Shown here: piece after piece, positions 15,420 to 25,855 of the stretch
Layout: each line of letters starts with the position of its first letter
Numbering within the stretch: the stretch's first letter is position 1
NCBI RefSeq assembly: GCF_002964705.1
Contig: NZ_PQCD01000062.1
Coordinates: 298,290-362,289 of the forward strand
DNA from: Pseudoalteromonas sp. T1lg75
GTDB taxonomy: Bacteria; Pseudomonadota; Gammaproteobacteria; Enterobacterales; Alteromonadaceae
Direction of reading: 5' to 3'
Length of the DNA stretch: 64,000 bases
Program-made: the position numbers and the translations under genes
Notes under the pieces: model-generated
Database searches by the model: none
What the model saw: only the letters and a program-made list of their open reading frames with translations
What the model was told of the DNA's origin: nothing

Positions 15420-17534
15420 ATGACAACTAGAAAAACACTCCTCGCGCTAGCAATCCCGATAGCTATTAGCTCATCGGCCCTCTACGCGAATGACATTCAA
15501 GAAGTGACGGCGCCGCAACAGGCAACACTGGCACAAACTCAGGCCAAGCTAAAAGGCCAATCGCCATTAACCACGCGCTTTATCATCAAGTACAAAGACA
15601 ACGCCGAGCTAGGCACCAGTGCTGCGACCATGCCAGGCAATGGCAAGGCGCGTGCAAAGAAATTTGTTGATGGCTTTAAAACCAATCGTGGCCAGGCTCG
15701 CGCTCAATACGTGCGAGAAATGGCCCTGCAAAATCACCACGTGATCCGTACAGATAAGAAATTATCGGCGCAAGAAGCAAAGCAGTTCATGCAAGACATG
15801 GTTGCCAGCGGCGAAGTGGAATACATCGAAATCGACCAGATGTTAAAGCCGTTCGCCACACCGAACGACCCACGCTACGGCGATCAGTGGCACTACTATG
15901 AAGCGGCCGCAGGCATCAACGCACCAGCGGCATGGGACTCAGCAACCGGTGCCGGTGTAACCGTGGCCGTGCTTGATACGGGTTACCGCCCACACGCCGA
16001 CTTAAACGCCAATATCCTCCCTGGTTATGACATGATCTCCGACACCTTCGTTGCCAACGATGGCGGCGGTCGCGATAACGACGCCCAGGATCCGGGTGAT
16101 GCCATTACCGCAAACGAGTGTGGTTACACACACGGTGCACAAGGTTCAAGCTGGCACGGCACTCACGTAGCGGGTACGGTAGCGGCCGTTGCCAACAATG
16201 GCGAAGGGGTAACGGGTGTTGCCTATGACGCCAAAGTTGTGCCGGTTCGTGTACTGGGTAAATGTGGTGGTTTAACATCAGACATCGCCGATGCCATCGT
16301 ATGGGCATCAGGTGGTTCGGTATCGGGCGTACCAGCCAACGCTAATCCAGCGGATGTGATCAACATGAGTCTAGGTGGCAGCGGTTCATGTAGCTCTACT
16401 ACCCAAAACGCCATCAACCAGGCACGTGCCAACGGCACTGCGATTGTTATCGCCGCCGGTAACGACAACGACAATTCGGCAAACTACAACCCGGGTAACT
16501 GTAGCGGTGTAATCAACGTGGCCTCGGTTGGCCGTAACGGTGGTCGAGCCTACTACTCAAACTATGGTTCAAACATCGATGTGGCGGCACCGGGTGGCGC
16601 ACAAAGCTTCGCTAACGACCCTGAAGGTATCTTATCTACCCACAACTCGGGCTCAACCTCACCTTCAAGCGACAGCTACCACTACTCGCAAGGCACCTCT
16701 ATGGCGGCGCCTCACGTAGCGGGTGTGGCTGCACTTATCAAACAAGCTAAACCCACGGCGACACCGGATGAAATAGAAAGCATCCTGAAGTCGACCACCA
16801 AGGGCTTTAGCGCAACCTGTACCAGCTGTGGTACCGGTATCGTTGATGCGGCGGCTGCGGTTGCTCAGGCAAGCGGCGGTACACCACCACCCAGCAGTGG
16901 CAATGAGCTGACACCAGGCACGGCAGAAACTGGTTTAAGCGGCGCAGCCGGCTCTGAAACAACCTACACCATGACGGTACCTTCGGGCGCCACTAACGTG
17001 ACCTTCACCACCAGCGGTGGCAGCGGCGACCTGGACATGTATGTTAAGGCGGGCAGCGCGCCAACCACATCAAGCTATGATTGCCGTCCATATGAGAACG
17101 GTAACAACGAAACCTGTAGCATCGACAACCCAACGGCGGGCACCTACTACGTGATGCTGCGCGGTTACAGCGCCTACAGCAATGCATCGCTATTGGGTGA
17201 GCTAACTACCTCAGGTGGCGGCACGGGCACCGGCGGTGGCGGTACCGTATCCGATATTTCAGCATCGGCGGGTCAGTGGAAACACTACACATTGGAAGTG
17301 CCTGCGGGCATGAGCACCTTGGATGTCAACATCTCCGGTGGTACAGGTGATGCCGACCTATTTGTTCGCTTTGGCGCACAGCCTACGGCAAGCAGCTATG
17401 ACTGTCGTCCATATAAAGGCGGCAACAACGAAAGCTGTAGCTTTAGCAACCCACAAGCGGGTACCTGGCATATTAGCCTTAATGCTTACCAGACCTTCTC
17501 TGGTGTGACATTAAACGCGCAATATAACCCTTAG
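15420..17534 (+). CDS. Secreted S8 (subtilisin-like) serine protease with two PPC domains
   Basis: An extracellular endopeptidase. 704 residues from the ATG at 15420; an in-frame ATG 12 bases earlier is less well placed. A signal peptide (TLLALAIPIAISSSALYA) and an I9-type propeptide (to ~145) precede the catalytic domain, with Asp186 in VLDTGYRPH, His246 in SSWHGTHVAG and Ser427 in GTSMAAPHVAG. Two C-terminal PPC domains (about 495-597 and 608-702) each contain YDCRPY-x2-GNNE-x-C, are joined by a Gly/Thr-rich linker, and are often removed during maturation. It is typical of marine Alteromonadales. It is monocistronic with a terminator. Confidence 0.95.
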   Translation: MTTRKTLLALAIPIAISSSALYANDIQEVTAPQQATLAQTQAKLKGQSPLTTRFIIKYKDNAELGTSAATMPGNGKARAKKFVDGFKTNRGQARAQYVREMALQNHHVIRTDKKLSAQEAKQFMQDMVASGEVEYIEIDQMLKPFATPNDPRYGDQWHYYEAAAGINAPAAWDSATGAGVTVAVLDTGYRPHADLNANILPGYDMISDTFVANDGGGRDNDAQDPGDAITANECGYTHGAQGSSWHGTHVAGTVAAVANNGEGVTGVAYDAKVVPVRVLGKCGGLTSDIADAIVWASGGSVSGVPANANPADVINMSLGGSGSCSSTTQNAINQARANGTAIVIAAGNDNDNSANYNPGNCSGVINVASVGRNGGRAYYSNYGSNIDVAAPGGAQSFANDPEGILSTHNSGSTSPSSDSYHYSQGTSMAAPHVAGVAALIKQAKPTATPDEIESILKSTTKGFSATCTSCGTGIVDAAAAVAQASGGTPPPSSGNELTPGTAETGLSGAAGSETTYTMTVPSGATNVTFTTSGGSGDLDMYVKAGSAPTTSSYDCRPYENGNNETCSIDNPTAGTYYVMLRGYSAYSNASLLGELTTSGGGTGTGGGGTVSDISASAGQWKHYTLEVPAGMSTLDVNISGGTGDADLFVRFGAQPTASSYDCRPYKGGNNESCSFSNPQAGTWHISLNAYQTFSGVTLNAQYNP

Positions 17535-17552
17535 GATATTCTCCTACCCAGC

Positions 17553-17580
17553 AAAAAGGCCGCGCTATGCGGCCTTTTTT
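17553..17580. terminator. Bidirectional terminator between the S8 protease and peroxiredoxin genes
   Basis: The stem AAAAAGGCCGC / GCGGCCTTTTT has a short loop and a T-run, between convergent genes. Confidence 0.9.
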
Positions 17581-17608
17581 ATGCAAGCAAAACGAACCCT
17601 TATTAAAA

Positions 17609-18082
17609 TTAAAGGTTCGCCAGTACATGCTCGGCTTTAGATACTTCAAACTGCTTGTCTTCTTCCACAAACAGCTGGGTAACCACGCCATTGTCTACCA
17701 CCATGGCATAACGCGTTGAACGCACGCCACCGAAGTCACCCGTGTCTTTATCCAGCCCCAGAGCCTTGGTAAAGCTGGCATCGCCATCGGCCAGCATACG
17801 TATACGATCGGCATTCTGGCTCTCGCCCCAGGCCTTCATAACAAAGGCATCGTTCACCGACACACACATGACTTCGTCAACGCCTTTTGCTGCAAACTCT
17901 TCGCGCAGAACAACAAAGCCGGGTAAGTGCGCCGCCGAGCAGGTCGGTGTAAAGGCGCCGGGTACGGCAAACAGCACCACTTTTTTATTGGCGAACAGCT
18001 CGTCGGTAGTGAAATGGCTCAGCCCCTGCTCGCCTAGTTGCGTCAGGCTCGCGGCTGGAATTTTTTGACCTTGGGCAATCAT
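17609..18082 (-). CDS. Peroxiredoxin (Prx5/redoxin type)
   Basis: A thiol peroxidase that reduces hydrogen peroxide and organic hydroperoxides. 157 residues from the ATG at 18082, which has AGAAGGAG 7 bases upstream; a longer frame reads into a MITE and is not credible. The peroxidatic Cys is in PGAFTPTCS, with the Prx5 motif GVRSTRYAMVVDNG further on. No glutaredoxin domain is fused. Only 20 bp separate the start codon from the MITE at 18103-18366, so its promoter must lie inside the MITE or be read through it. Confidence 0.93.
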   Translation of the reverse strand: MIAQGQKIPAASLTQLGEQGLSHFTTDELFANKKVVLFAVPGAFTPTCSAAHLPGFVVLREEFAAKGVDEVMCVSVNDAFVMKAWGESQNADRIRMLADGDASFTKALGLDKDTGDFGGVRSTRYAMVVDNGVVTQLFVEEDKQFEVSKAEHVLANL

Positions 18083-18102
18083 AATAAACTCCTTCTGGGT
18101 TA

Positions 18103-18366
18103 GGGTCTGTTGACCTTTGTTGTTTGTTTCTGCAGCAGTTTGTAGTGAATTTATACAAGGCGGCACATGTGTGGTGTAGTTATTCTACATGAACATGTAA
18201 CAACACAGTAGAAATGCGCTACAAGCGCTGCCCTACGGGTTCATCTAAACGCATCCTGCTCTGTGTTGCTCGCTATGAACATAGAATAACTATGCACCAT
18301 AACGAGCGTCGTGACCAGAATGCGTTTAGATTGAACATAAAGTAAACCGCAAAGATAAACAGACCC
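18103..18366. mobile_element. MITE of 264 bp with ~25-bp terminal inverted repeats
   Basis: The ends GGGTCTGTTGACCTTTG and, inverted, GGGTCTGTTTATCTTTG form imperfect terminal repeats flanked by TA on both sides, as for IS630/Tc1-type targets. Internally, TCTAAACGCATCCTG pairs with CAGAATGCGTTTAGA, and GTAGTTATTCTACATG pairs with a related segment around 18285. No ORF is present. A TATAAA box on the minus strand (18155-18150) could drive the adjacent peroxiredoxin gene. Confidence 0.85.
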
Positions 18367-18396
18367 TATATAATCAGGGTAGATCTTGGGCCATTA

Positions 18397-20331
18397 TCAC
18401 GCTTTTAAACCCAGACTTTCGCGAATTGTCTGCATTTGTTGCTGCAAGCTTTGATAAATGCCCTTCACCTTGCTGTCGGAGCTCTCGATTTGCGTCTGCA
18501 TTGCCTGCATCGATGACTCAAACTCACTCAGCATTTCCTGCTGACGCTGGGCGTAATCGGTGGCCTGTGCCGCCACCTCATTGGCCTGGGCGGCACTTTG
18601 CGATACGTCTTCGGCGGTGCGTTTAAGCTCCTGGGCATTATCCGTTTGCGTTTGCGCCTGAGTCGCCAGCTCGCCGATGTTTTGCGACACCCGCTGCGAA
18701 TGACCACTGAGCTCGCCGAGCTGGGCATGAATATCGCCCAGCGATTGTTGTGTTTGCTGCGCCAGTTTACGCACCTCATCGGCGACCACGGCAAAACCGC
18801 GGCCATGCTCGCCGGCCCGCGCCGACTCGATGGCGGCGTTGAGTGCCAGCAGGTTGGTTTGCTCGGCAATATTGTTGATCACATCCAACACCTTGGACAC
18901 ATCGTCCACGCCGGCCAGCAACTGACGCAGGCTCTGCATGCCATCGTCGATGCGCTGCTCCGTGGTTGCCGAAGCATGCAACATGGCCTCGGCAACACTC
19001 ACGCTCTGCGCCATGGACGCATGGGTCTGCTGGGCATTGGCCGCCACCTGGGCATTCACGCTGTTAACGTCGTCCCCCAGGTGCTGCACCTGAGTCAACA
19101 GGCTTTGACTATGGCCGGCCAGTGCCGTACTTTGCTCCGCACCCTGACTGATGTGTTCCAGGTTTTCACTCATTTCCCGCATAAACTCGTTGATCACCTG
19201 CAGCATTTGCTGTCGGGCCTGAGCTTGTGCCTGCTGGCGCTGCAGCAGTTGATTAAAATAGGCGGCGATTTCCCCCACCTCGGTGTGGGCATTTTTACTG
19301 ATGATGGGCGCCGGCTCGTTGCTGTCGAGCAAGTCAGCAAAGCCATCACGAAGCTGGCGCAAGGGGTTCAGCACCTGAGAGCGCTGCAACAAATACACCG
19401 CCCCCGCCAACAGCAATAAGCCACCAATCGCCGCACCAAAGAAGAAAAGTACACGGGTTTTCACCGCCTCCTGCTCGGCTAACAACTGCTGCTCGGCAGC
19501 CACCACCACCTCGGCAATGGCCGCCACTTCGGCGCGTAACTGCTGCATGCCTTGCTGGCGCGTTTGTCCCTGCTCTAAGGTGCCTTGTAAATCGCGAGGA
19601 AAACGCTTCGGCCAGGAGCGGATCTCCGCTTTAATTTCAGCGGCCAGATCTTCGGGCTCGGCGTCAAAGAACAACTCGTCTTCATCAACCTCACTCATCA
19701 CTCCCAGGTTATCCAGAGCCTCGATGTCTGCGGCCAAGGCATTGAGTTGTGCCAGCGCCTGATTGACGTTTGCTTCTTTTTCACTGCTGTAATCCTGATA
19801 CAGGGCCTGAGTGGCCAGACTCAAGGTCAGCACGCTTTGATAATAATCGCCGGCTAGGGCGATATATTCGGTGGCTAAGGCGCGCTTGTCGGGCTGCGCC
19901 TGACGGGCATAATTAAGCAGGGAATTGGCCGAGCCGGCCATTTGTCTAAGGGCATTGTCCAACAATGCACTGCTGTTACCCGAGAGTTTACCCAGGGCAC
20001 GGTAATCCCCTTCTATGCCTTTAACCAACTGGGTTAACAGCGGCGCAAGCTGTTGCTCCAAGATTGGGGATAAGCCGGGGAGTTGCTCCGTTTGCATGCG
20101 CTTCAACCTATGCTCGGCATTGAGCAGGTACTGGGCATCGCCGGCACTTAGGTAGTCTTCAATGTCCGCGGTCAGCGCTAGGGTGATGTCGTTTTTGAGT
20201 AAGCCGTATTGGCTGCTTTGCTGTTCCAGGGTTTGCAGAGTTGCAAACGCCCACCACAGGGTCGCTACCAGCATTAAACTGGCCAAAGAAAGCAGTAACG
20301 CGAGCAATCGCGTAAAGGTTGAGACGCGCAT
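18397..20331 (-). CDS. Methyl-accepting chemotaxis protein
   Basis: A 644-residue transmembrane chemoreceptor. One helix is at residues ~8-30 and a second at ~292-315, enclosing a ~260-residue periplasmic helical sensor with no recognisable ligand pocket. A HAMP-like region (~316-370) leads to a long coiled-coil signalling domain with the conserved hairpin tip [35 protein letters not shown]. It should control CheA/CheW; no che genes are nearby and the ligand is unknown. AAGAGA lies just before the ATG. It is monocistronic. Confidence 0.95.
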   Translation of the reverse strand: MRVSTFTRLLALLLSLASLMLVATLWWAFATLQTLEQQSSQYGLLKNDITLALTADIEDYLSAGDAQYLLNAEHRLKRMQTEQLPGLSPILEQQLAPLLTQLVKGIEGDYRALGKLSGNSSALLDNALRQMAGSANSLLNYARQAQPDKRALATEYIALAGDYYQSVLTLSLATQALYQDYSSEKEANVNQALAQLNALAADIEALDNLGVMSEVDEDELFFDAEPEDLAAEIKAEIRSWPKRFPRDLQGTLEQGQTRQQGMQQLRAEVAAIAEVVVAAEQQLLAEQEAVKTRVLFFFGAAIGGLLLLAGAVYLLQRSQVLNPLRQLRDGFADLLDSNEPAPIISKNAHTEVGEIAAYFNQLLQRQQAQAQARQQMLQVINEFMREMSENLEHISQGAEQSTALAGHSQSLLTQVQHLGDDVNSVNAQVAANAQQTHASMAQSVSVAEAMLHASATTEQRIDDGMQSLRQLLAGVDDVSKVLDVINNIAEQTNLLALNAAIESARAGEHGRGFAVVADEVRKLAQQTQQSLGDIHAQLGELSGHSQRVSQNIGELATQAQTQTDNAQELKRTAEDVSQSAAQANEVAAQATDYAQRQQEMLSEFESSMQAMQTQIESSDSKVKGIYQSLQQQMQTIRESLGLKA

Positions 20332-20434
20332 GCCTATCTCTTAGGTCGATAACAATGCGCGTAGAATATTAATTATTTATGACAAGGATATGAAAATAAT
20401 ACAAAAATAAGATATTACCTAATTCGAAAACAGG

Positions 20435-21196
20435 TTATTTCATGGCCGCATTCACGTACACATCGAAACGGTTTTTCTTGGTCTTGATCTGAGTGCTGGG
20501 AGTGTGTTCGTTTAAAAACGGCGCATAATCCGGGCGTTTAACCACCACCCTTTTGCTCGCCAGTTGCAGCGCCGGCGTCAGCAGATCATCGGCATCGCCG
20601 TCATCCCCCACCAGGGATTGGAACACCCGCATTTCCTTTTTGACCAAAGCGGATTTTTCCCGATGCGGGAACATAGGGTCAAGATACACCACATCAACTT
20701 CCCCCTCGGAAAGGGGTTGCTTCTCTAACAGCACGTGGCTGCTGCCATGATGCAGGTGCATGCGCTCCTTCATCCAGGGGCCGATTTCCGTATCCAGGTA
20801 GGCGCGTTCCAGGCCATCATACAGCAAGGCCGCAACCACTGGGTGGCGTTCAAAAAGGGTGACCTTGCAGCCGAGCGAAGCCAGTACAAAAGCATCGCGG
20901 CCAAGTCCGGCGGTGGCGTCGAGCACATGGGGCGTGGCGCCCTTATTCAGGCCGACGGCCTTGGCAATAGCCTGGCCTTTGCCGCCACCAAACTTACGGC
21001 GGTGAGCCGCGGCACCTTCGACAAAGTCGACGCGAATAGGCGTGAGCTTGGGCTCGTCACGCTTGCATAAGGCCAATCCCAACTCATCGTATTGCAGGTA
21101 AAATTGCTCATCGAGTGGACATTCATCCAACTTAAAGCGCTGGCTTAGGGTATCGCAATAGGCTTGCGCGGTATCGATACGGCAATAGATGTGCAC
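20435..21196 (-). CDS. rsmJ: 16S rRNA (guanine(1516)-N(2))-methyltransferase
   Basis: Methylates G1516 of 16S rRNA using S-adenosylmethionine. 253 residues, the family length. The SAM-binding motif is [29 protein letters not shown] near residues 90-120, followed by [13 protein letters not shown]. The family signature [17 protein letters not shown] comes before it. It lies just upstream of prlC on the same strand, the usual gammaproteobacterial neighbourhood. Confidence 0.95.
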   Translation of the reverse strand: MHIYCRIDTAQAYCDTLSQRFKLDECPLDEQFYLQYDELGLALCKRDEPKLTPIRVDFVEGAAAHRRKFGGGKGQAIAKAVGLNKGATPHVLDATAGLGRDAFVLASLGCKVTLFERHPVVAALLYDGLERAYLDTEIGPWMKERMHLHHGSSHVLLEKQPLSEGEVDVVYLDPMFPHREKSALVKKEMRVFQSLVGDDGDADDLLTPALQLASKRVVVKRPDYAPFLNEHTPSTQIKTKKNRFDVYVNAAMK

Positions 21197-21243
21197 GACT
21201 TTCTCCGTGGAAATGGCTGTTGAGGGGTATGATATCAGGAATT

Positions 21244-21288
21244 TTTAGCCGCACCGATCACTTAAATACAGTGAAAAGTGCGGCTAAA
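21244..21288. terminator. Large intergenic hairpin between prlC and rsmJ
   Basis: A perfect 11-bp outer stem TTTAGCCGCAC / GTGCGGCTAAA encloses an inner stem TCACT/AGTGA. There is no long T-run on either strand, so a classical terminator is uncertain. It could also be an mRNA 3'-end stabiliser or a repeat palindrome. Confidence 0.5.
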
Positions 21289-21326
21289 TATTTGGCTACG
21301 CCATTGGCAATGCTTTCGGCATAGCC

Positions 21327-23366
21327 TTAAGCAACAATGCCACTGTGACGCAGCAGGGCATCCACGCTTGGCGCACGGCCACGGAAACGCTCAAACAACA
21401 CCGCAGGCTCCTCCGAGCCACCCTGCTCAAGGATATGGGTTAAGAAGGCACGGCCGGTGTCTGCGTTAAAGATCCCTTCTTCCTCAAATTTAGAGAAGGC
21501 ATCGGCCGAGAGCACTTCCGCCCATTTGTAAGAGTAGTAACCAGCGCTGTAGCCACCCGCAAAAATGTGGCTAAAACTATGCTGGAAACGATTAAAGCTT
21601 GGCGCCTTAACAACCGACACCTGCTCACGCACGCAATCGAGAATGGCCTGAATTTCGCTGCCCTTGCTCGGGTCGTAGTCCGCATGAATATGAAAATCAA
21701 ACAAGGAGAACTCAAGCTGACGCACCATCTGCATCGCCGACTGGTAGTTCTTCGCCGCCAATAGTTTATCCAACAGCTCCTTCGGCAAAGGCTCATGAGT
21801 TTCATAATGACCCGAGATAAAGGCCAGCGCCTCCTGCTCGTAACACCAGTTTTCTAAAAACTGACTTGGCAGCTCCACCGCATCCCAGGCGACACCGTTA
21901 ATGCCGGCAACGGCGGCGGCGTCTACCTGAGTCAGCATATGGTGCAGACCATGGCCAAACTCATGGAACAGGGTAACCACTTCGTCATGGGTAAACAGCG
22001 CCGGCTTATCGCCCACCGGACGGTTAAAGTTACACACTAAGTAGGCCACTGGCGTTTGCAATTGTCCGCCTAAACGCACCTTGCGGCCCATGCAGTCGTC
22101 CATCCAGGCACCGCCGCGTTTGTGCTCACGGGCATAGAGGTCGAGGTAGAAACGGCCACGCAGGGTATCGCTGCTGTCGTAAATCTCGAAAAAGCGTACG
22201 TCTTTATGGTAGGTATCAAATTCTTTTTGCTCTTCAACACGAATGGCAAACAGCTTTTCAACGGTTTTAAACAAGCCGCTCAGAACCCTGTCTTCGGGGA
22301 AATACGGACGCAGCTGCTCGTCGCTGATGGCATATTTTTCCTGCTTTAGCTTTTCGCTGTAATAGGCATAGTCCCAGGCTTCCAGCGCCGTTACACCGTG
22401 AGTTTGCTCGGCATAGGTGCGCAGCTCCTCTAAGTCTTGTTGCGCCTGCGGCTTAGACTTGGCGGCCAGGTCGTTGAGGAAGCCAAATACCTGCTCCGTT
22501 GAGTCAGCCATCTTGGTTGCCAGTGACTTTTGGGCATAGTTTTCAAAGCCTAACAACTGCGCCAGTTCATGACGCAATTTAAGCTCTTCGTCCATAATGG
22601 CACTGTTGTCATATTCGCCGGCGTTAGGGCCCTGATCTGAGGCGCGGGTAACAAAAGCGGTGTAGGCTTCTTCACGTAGTTCGCGGTTATCCGCATGGGT
22701 CATGATCGGCAGGTACGAGGGAATATCTAGGGTAAACAACCAACCTTCTAATTCTTTGCTTTGGGCGGTGTGTGCCGCCAGGTCTTTTGCCGACTCGGGC
22801 AAACCGGCCAGCTCACTCTCATCGGTGATATGCTTTTGCCAGGCCAAGGTGGCATCCATTACATTATTGCCGAACTTGGCGCTGAGCTCACTCAGGCGAC
22901 TGACGATTTCGCCGTAGCGTTTTTTATCCTTGTCATTCAATGCGATGCCCGATAATTTGAAATCACGAAGGGCGTTATCTATGACCTTCTTTTGCGCCTT
23001 GCTTAGGCGAGTGTATTCATCGCTGTTGGCCATTGCCGTATAGGCATCGAACAGACCCTGATGCTGGCCCACAAAGGTGCTGTATTCGCTCAACAGCGGC
23101 AATACCGCGTCGTAAGCTTCGCGCAGCTCAGGGGTGTTTACCACCGAGTGCATATGGGAGACGGGTGAAAATAAGCGGCCCAGTTTGTCATCAGCCTCTT
23201 CCAGAGGCATCACCAGACCTTGCCAGGTAAAATTCTGCGCTTCAAGAACCTGGGCTATGGTGTCTTTACATTCTTTGATGCCATGCTCGACGGCCGGTTG
23301 CACATGCTCGGGCTTAATTTTTGAAAACGGCGGCAAGCCTTCGAGGGCGATCAAGGGGTTAGTCAT
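21327..23366 (-). CDS. prlC: Oligopeptidase A
   Basis: A cytoplasmic M3 zinc metallopeptidase that degrades oligopeptides, including signal-peptide fragments. 679 residues, the normal length. The zinc site is HEFGHGLHHML near residue 465, with the later glutamate in the VELPSQFLENW helix. The start MTNPLIALEGLPPF is typical. It lies downstream of rsmJ on the same strand and is divergent from gor. Confidence 0.97.
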   Translation of the reverse strand: MTNPLIALEGLPPFSKIKPEHVQPAVEHGIKECKDTIAQVLEAQNFTWQGLVMPLEEADDKLGRLFSPVSHMHSVVNTPELREAYDAVLPLLSEYSTFVGQHQGLFDAYTAMANSDEYTRLSKAQKKVIDNALRDFKLSGIALNDKDKKRYGEIVSRLSELSAKFGNNVMDATLAWQKHITDESELAGLPESAKDLAAHTAQSKELEGWLFTLDIPSYLPIMTHADNRELREEAYTAFVTRASDQGPNAGEYDNSAIMDEELKLRHELAQLLGFENYAQKSLATKMADSTEQVFGFLNDLAAKSKPQAQQDLEELRTYAEQTHGVTALEAWDYAYYSEKLKQEKYAISDEQLRPYFPEDRVLSGLFKTVEKLFAIRVEEQKEFDTYHKDVRFFEIYDSSDTLRGRFYLDLYAREHKRGGAWMDDCMGRKVRLGGQLQTPVAYLVCNFNRPVGDKPALFTHDEVVTLFHEFGHGLHHMLTQVDAAAVAGINGVAWDAVELPSQFLENWCYEQEALAFISGHYETHEPLPKELLDKLLAAKNYQSAMQMVRQLEFSLFDFHIHADYDPSKGSEIQAILDCVREQVSVVKAPSFNRFQHSFSHIFAGGYSAGYYSYKWAEVLSADAFSKFEEEGIFNADTGRAFLTHILEQGGSEEPAVLFERFRGRAPSVDALLRHSGIVA

Positions 23367-23502
23367 AACTGAGTCTCATAATACGATTAATACCTACATT
23401 CTTGGGGCAATACGGCAAAATACAAGTGCAGATCAGCGCCTTCATTTCTGCTATGGTATGGCAAACCAAATATGACAGTAAAAGTTCATAGGAATAAACA
23501 AC

Positions 23503-24864
23503 ATGTCTCAACACTTTGATTATATTTGCATCGGTGGCGGCAGTGGTGGTATCGCCTCGGCTAACCGTGCCGCCATGCGCGGTGCCAAGGTGGCCCTGAT
23601 TGAAGCCACTCACCTGGGCGGCACCTGCGTAAACGTAGGTTGCGTACCGAAAAAAGTAATGTGGCACGGCGCCCAAATTGCCGAAGCCATTAAACTCTAC
23701 GCACCGGATTATGGCTTTGATGTTGAGCTAAAAGACTTTAACTGGCAAAAACTGGTGGAAAGCCGCGAAGCCTATATTGGCCGCATCCACCAGGGTTACA
23801 ATAAATACCTGGCCAGCAATGGCGTTACCGTGATCAATGGCTTTGCCAAGTTTGTCGATAACAAAACCGTTGAAGTGAATGGCGAGCACTACAGCGCCGA
23901 CCATATTCTTGTGGCCGTCGGTGGTCGCCCGACCATTCCTAATATTCCCGGCGCCGAGTATGGCATCGACTCTAACGGCTTCTTTGAATTAAACGAGCAA
24001 CCCAAGCGCGTTGCGGTTGTTGGCGCCGGCTATATCGCCGTGGAAATTGCCGGTGTATTAAATAGTTTGGGCACAGAGACTCACCTCTTTGTGCGTCGCC
24101 ATGCGCCGCTGCGCACCTTTGATGGCATGCTGGTTGACACCCTGGTCGAGGTAATGAAAAAAGAAGGCCCGACCCTGCACACCGAGTGCTCACCGAAAGA
24201 AGTGGTTAAAGAAGCGGATGGCAGCCTGACTCTGCACTTCGAAAATGGTCACAGCCAGAATGTCGACCAGGTGATCTGGGCCATTGGCCGCACGCCGACC
24301 ACGGATGCCATTAATATTGCCGCGGCGGGTGTGGAAGTGACCGAGTCTGGTTATGTGAAAGTCGATGAATATCAAAACACCACGGCCGAAGGCGTGTATG
24401 CGGTGGGCGATATTATCGAAGGCGGCATCGAGCTGACGCCGGTGGCGGTTAAGGCTGGCCGTATTCTTTCCGAGCGCCTGTTTAATGACGAGCTGCCGAA
24501 TGATATGAAGATGGACTATAACCTGGTTCCTACCGTGGTCTTTAGCCACCCGCCCATCGGTACCATAGGTCTTAGCGAAGAGCAAGCCATTGCCGAGCAC
24601 GGTGAGGAAAATATCAAGGTGTACACCTCAAACTTTGCCGCCATGTATACCGCCGTGACCCAGCACCGTCAGCCCTGTGCCATGAAGTTGGTATGCCTGG
24701 GCAAGGAAGAGAAGATAATCGGCCTGCACGGCATCGGCTTTGCCGTGGACGAGATGATCCAGGGCTTTGCCGTGGCGATGAAGATGGGCGCAACCAAGGC
24801 CGACTTTGATGCGGTGGTGGCGATACACCCAACAGGCTCTGAAGAATTTGTGACCATGAGATAG
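23503..24864 (+). CDS. gor: Glutathione-disulfide reductase
   Basis: Reduces GSSG to GSH with NADPH. 453 residues, homodimeric family. The FAD motif GGGSGG is at residues 11-16, the redox-active pair is Cys42/Cys47 in GGTCVNVGC, the NADPH motif is [13 protein letters not shown], and the C-terminal catalytic pair is His442/Glu447 in IHPTGSEE. The last 38 bases are duplicated 140 bp downstream (24966-25003), so the gene ends at the inner copy while a second copy of its 3' end follows an inserted ~100 bp segment. Confidence 0.97.
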   Translation: MSQHFDYICIGGGSGGIASANRAAMRGAKVALIEATHLGGTCVNVGCVPKKVMWHGAQIAEAIKLYAPDYGFDVELKDFNWQKLVESREAYIGRIHQGYNKYLASNGVTVINGFAKFVDNKTVEVNGEHYSADHILVAVGGRPTIPNIPGAEYGIDSNGFFELNEQPKRVAVVGAGYIAVEIAGVLNSLGTETHLFVRRHAPLRTFDGMLVDTLVEVMKKEGPTLHTECSPKEVVKEADGSLTLHFENGHSQNVDQVIWAIGRTPTTDAINIAAAGVEVTESGYVKVDEYQNTTAEGVYAVGDIIEGGIELTPVAVKAGRILSERLFNDELPNDMKMDYNLVPTVVFSHPPIGTIGLSEEQAIAEHGEENIKVYTSNFAAMYTAVTQHRQPCAMKLVCLGKEEKIIGLHGIGFAVDEMIQGFAVAMKMGATKADFDAVVAIHPTGSEEFVTMR

Positions 24865-25003
24865 AAAGGCTTGGGCTATCATCCCTGATGGTACGCCCGG
24901 CTCGACATTCTTGTCTCGCGTTCAAGCCTAAAAGAGCTACGCGCTCTCGCTCTTCGAGCAGCTTTCACCCAACAGGCTCTGAAGAATTTGTCACCATGAG
25001 ATA
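24826..25003 (+). repeat. Duplicated 3' end of gor flanking a ~100-bp insert
   Basis: The 38-base segment beginning CACCCAACAGGCTCTGAAG is present at 24826-24863 and again at 24966-25003, with one mismatch. Between them is ~100 bp of unrelated sequence holding short inverted repeats AGGCTTG (24867-24873) and CAAGCCT (24923-24929). The copy encodes the gor C-terminus in both places. The layout resembles attL/attR flanking a tiny insertion, or a tandem duplication followed by insertion. Confidence 0.85.
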
Positions 25004-25025
25004 AGAGTGCGTGAACAATTCACCT

Positions 25026-25053
25026 AAAAAAAGGGCCACTAGGCCCTTTTTTT
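25026..25053. terminator. Bidirectional terminator between gor and the TetR-family gene
   Basis: The arms AAAAAAAGGGCC and GGCCCTTTTTTT pair with a short loop between two convergent genes. Confidence 0.9.
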
Positions 25054-25091
25054 ATCTTAAGAAATCTTTCCTGCCCCAGCCACCATTCCCC

Positions 25092-25706
25092 TTAACCTCG
25101 TTCCTTTTCCGCCAGATAACTCCCCAGCACTAAACGCAGTTCATTTACCGTTGCCTCGACGCTGCTCGGCTCGAGCAAATATGCTTGCTGCATGGTACCA
25201 GCGGTGATGTTCTGGACCATAATCGCCAGAAATTGACTGTCTTGTGGCGATAAATCCGGGTTACGCAAGGCCACTATCTTGGTCATAAAGAGAATAAATT
25301 CGGAGTTTTTATGAGGCTGACGCACTTCTTGCACAACCGGTAAATAATCGCCGTGCTGCCACACATAATTGGCAAAGGGCAGCAACAACTTATCAACCAG
25401 CTCATAGGGAGACAGGGTTAACCACAGCTGATCATCCACCTCTTCCAGGGTACGCACAATATCGCCGATAGACTCTTCGTGTCGCTCGAACAAGGCCTTG
25501 AGTACCGCATCCCGGTCGGAGAAGAAATGATAAAGGGAGCCGATAGAGGTGTGTGCCATTTTCGCCAGGTTTTGCATGGTCAAGTTTGCCAATCCATCCG
25601 CTTCAATTATTTTGGCGGCGGCATCTAGTAACATTTGCACACGGCGAAATCCCCTTTCCTGCTGGGGAGTGCGTAGGGCTGTGTTTTTAGCATTCGAATT
25701 TGTCAT
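25092..25706 (-). CDS. TetR/AcrR-family transcriptional regulator
   Basis: 204 residues. The N-terminal helix-turn-helix covers about residues 20-65 (AAAKIIEADGLANLTMQNLAKMAHTSIGSLYHFFSDRDAVL), with a divergent ligand-binding C-terminal domain. It is divergent from the Na+/H+ antiporter gene, whose start is 150 bp away, so it may control that gene or itself; this is inference from position. The effector is unknown. Confidence 0.93.
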   Translation of the reverse strand: MTNSNAKNTALRTPQQERGFRRVQMLLDAAAKIIEADGLANLTMQNLAKMAHTSIGSLYHFFSDRDAVLKALFERHEESIGDIVRTLEEVDDQLWLTLSPYELVDKLLLPFANYVWQHGDYLPVVQEVRQPHKNSEFILFMTKIVALRNPDLSPQDSQFLAIMVQNITAGTMQQAYLLEPSSVEATVNELRLVLGSYLAEKERG

Positions 25707-25855
25707 AGACTCTTTTACTGACTTGGGTCCTGCTGAACATTAAAAACATTTGAGCACACCCAGGCGATGAAAAACAAGAAAATTAGATGACATCCTCTAG
25801 TTTTAAAACTAGAATGCTTCCTCTATTTTATTACTCTAGTTGCGAGCAATGCGTT

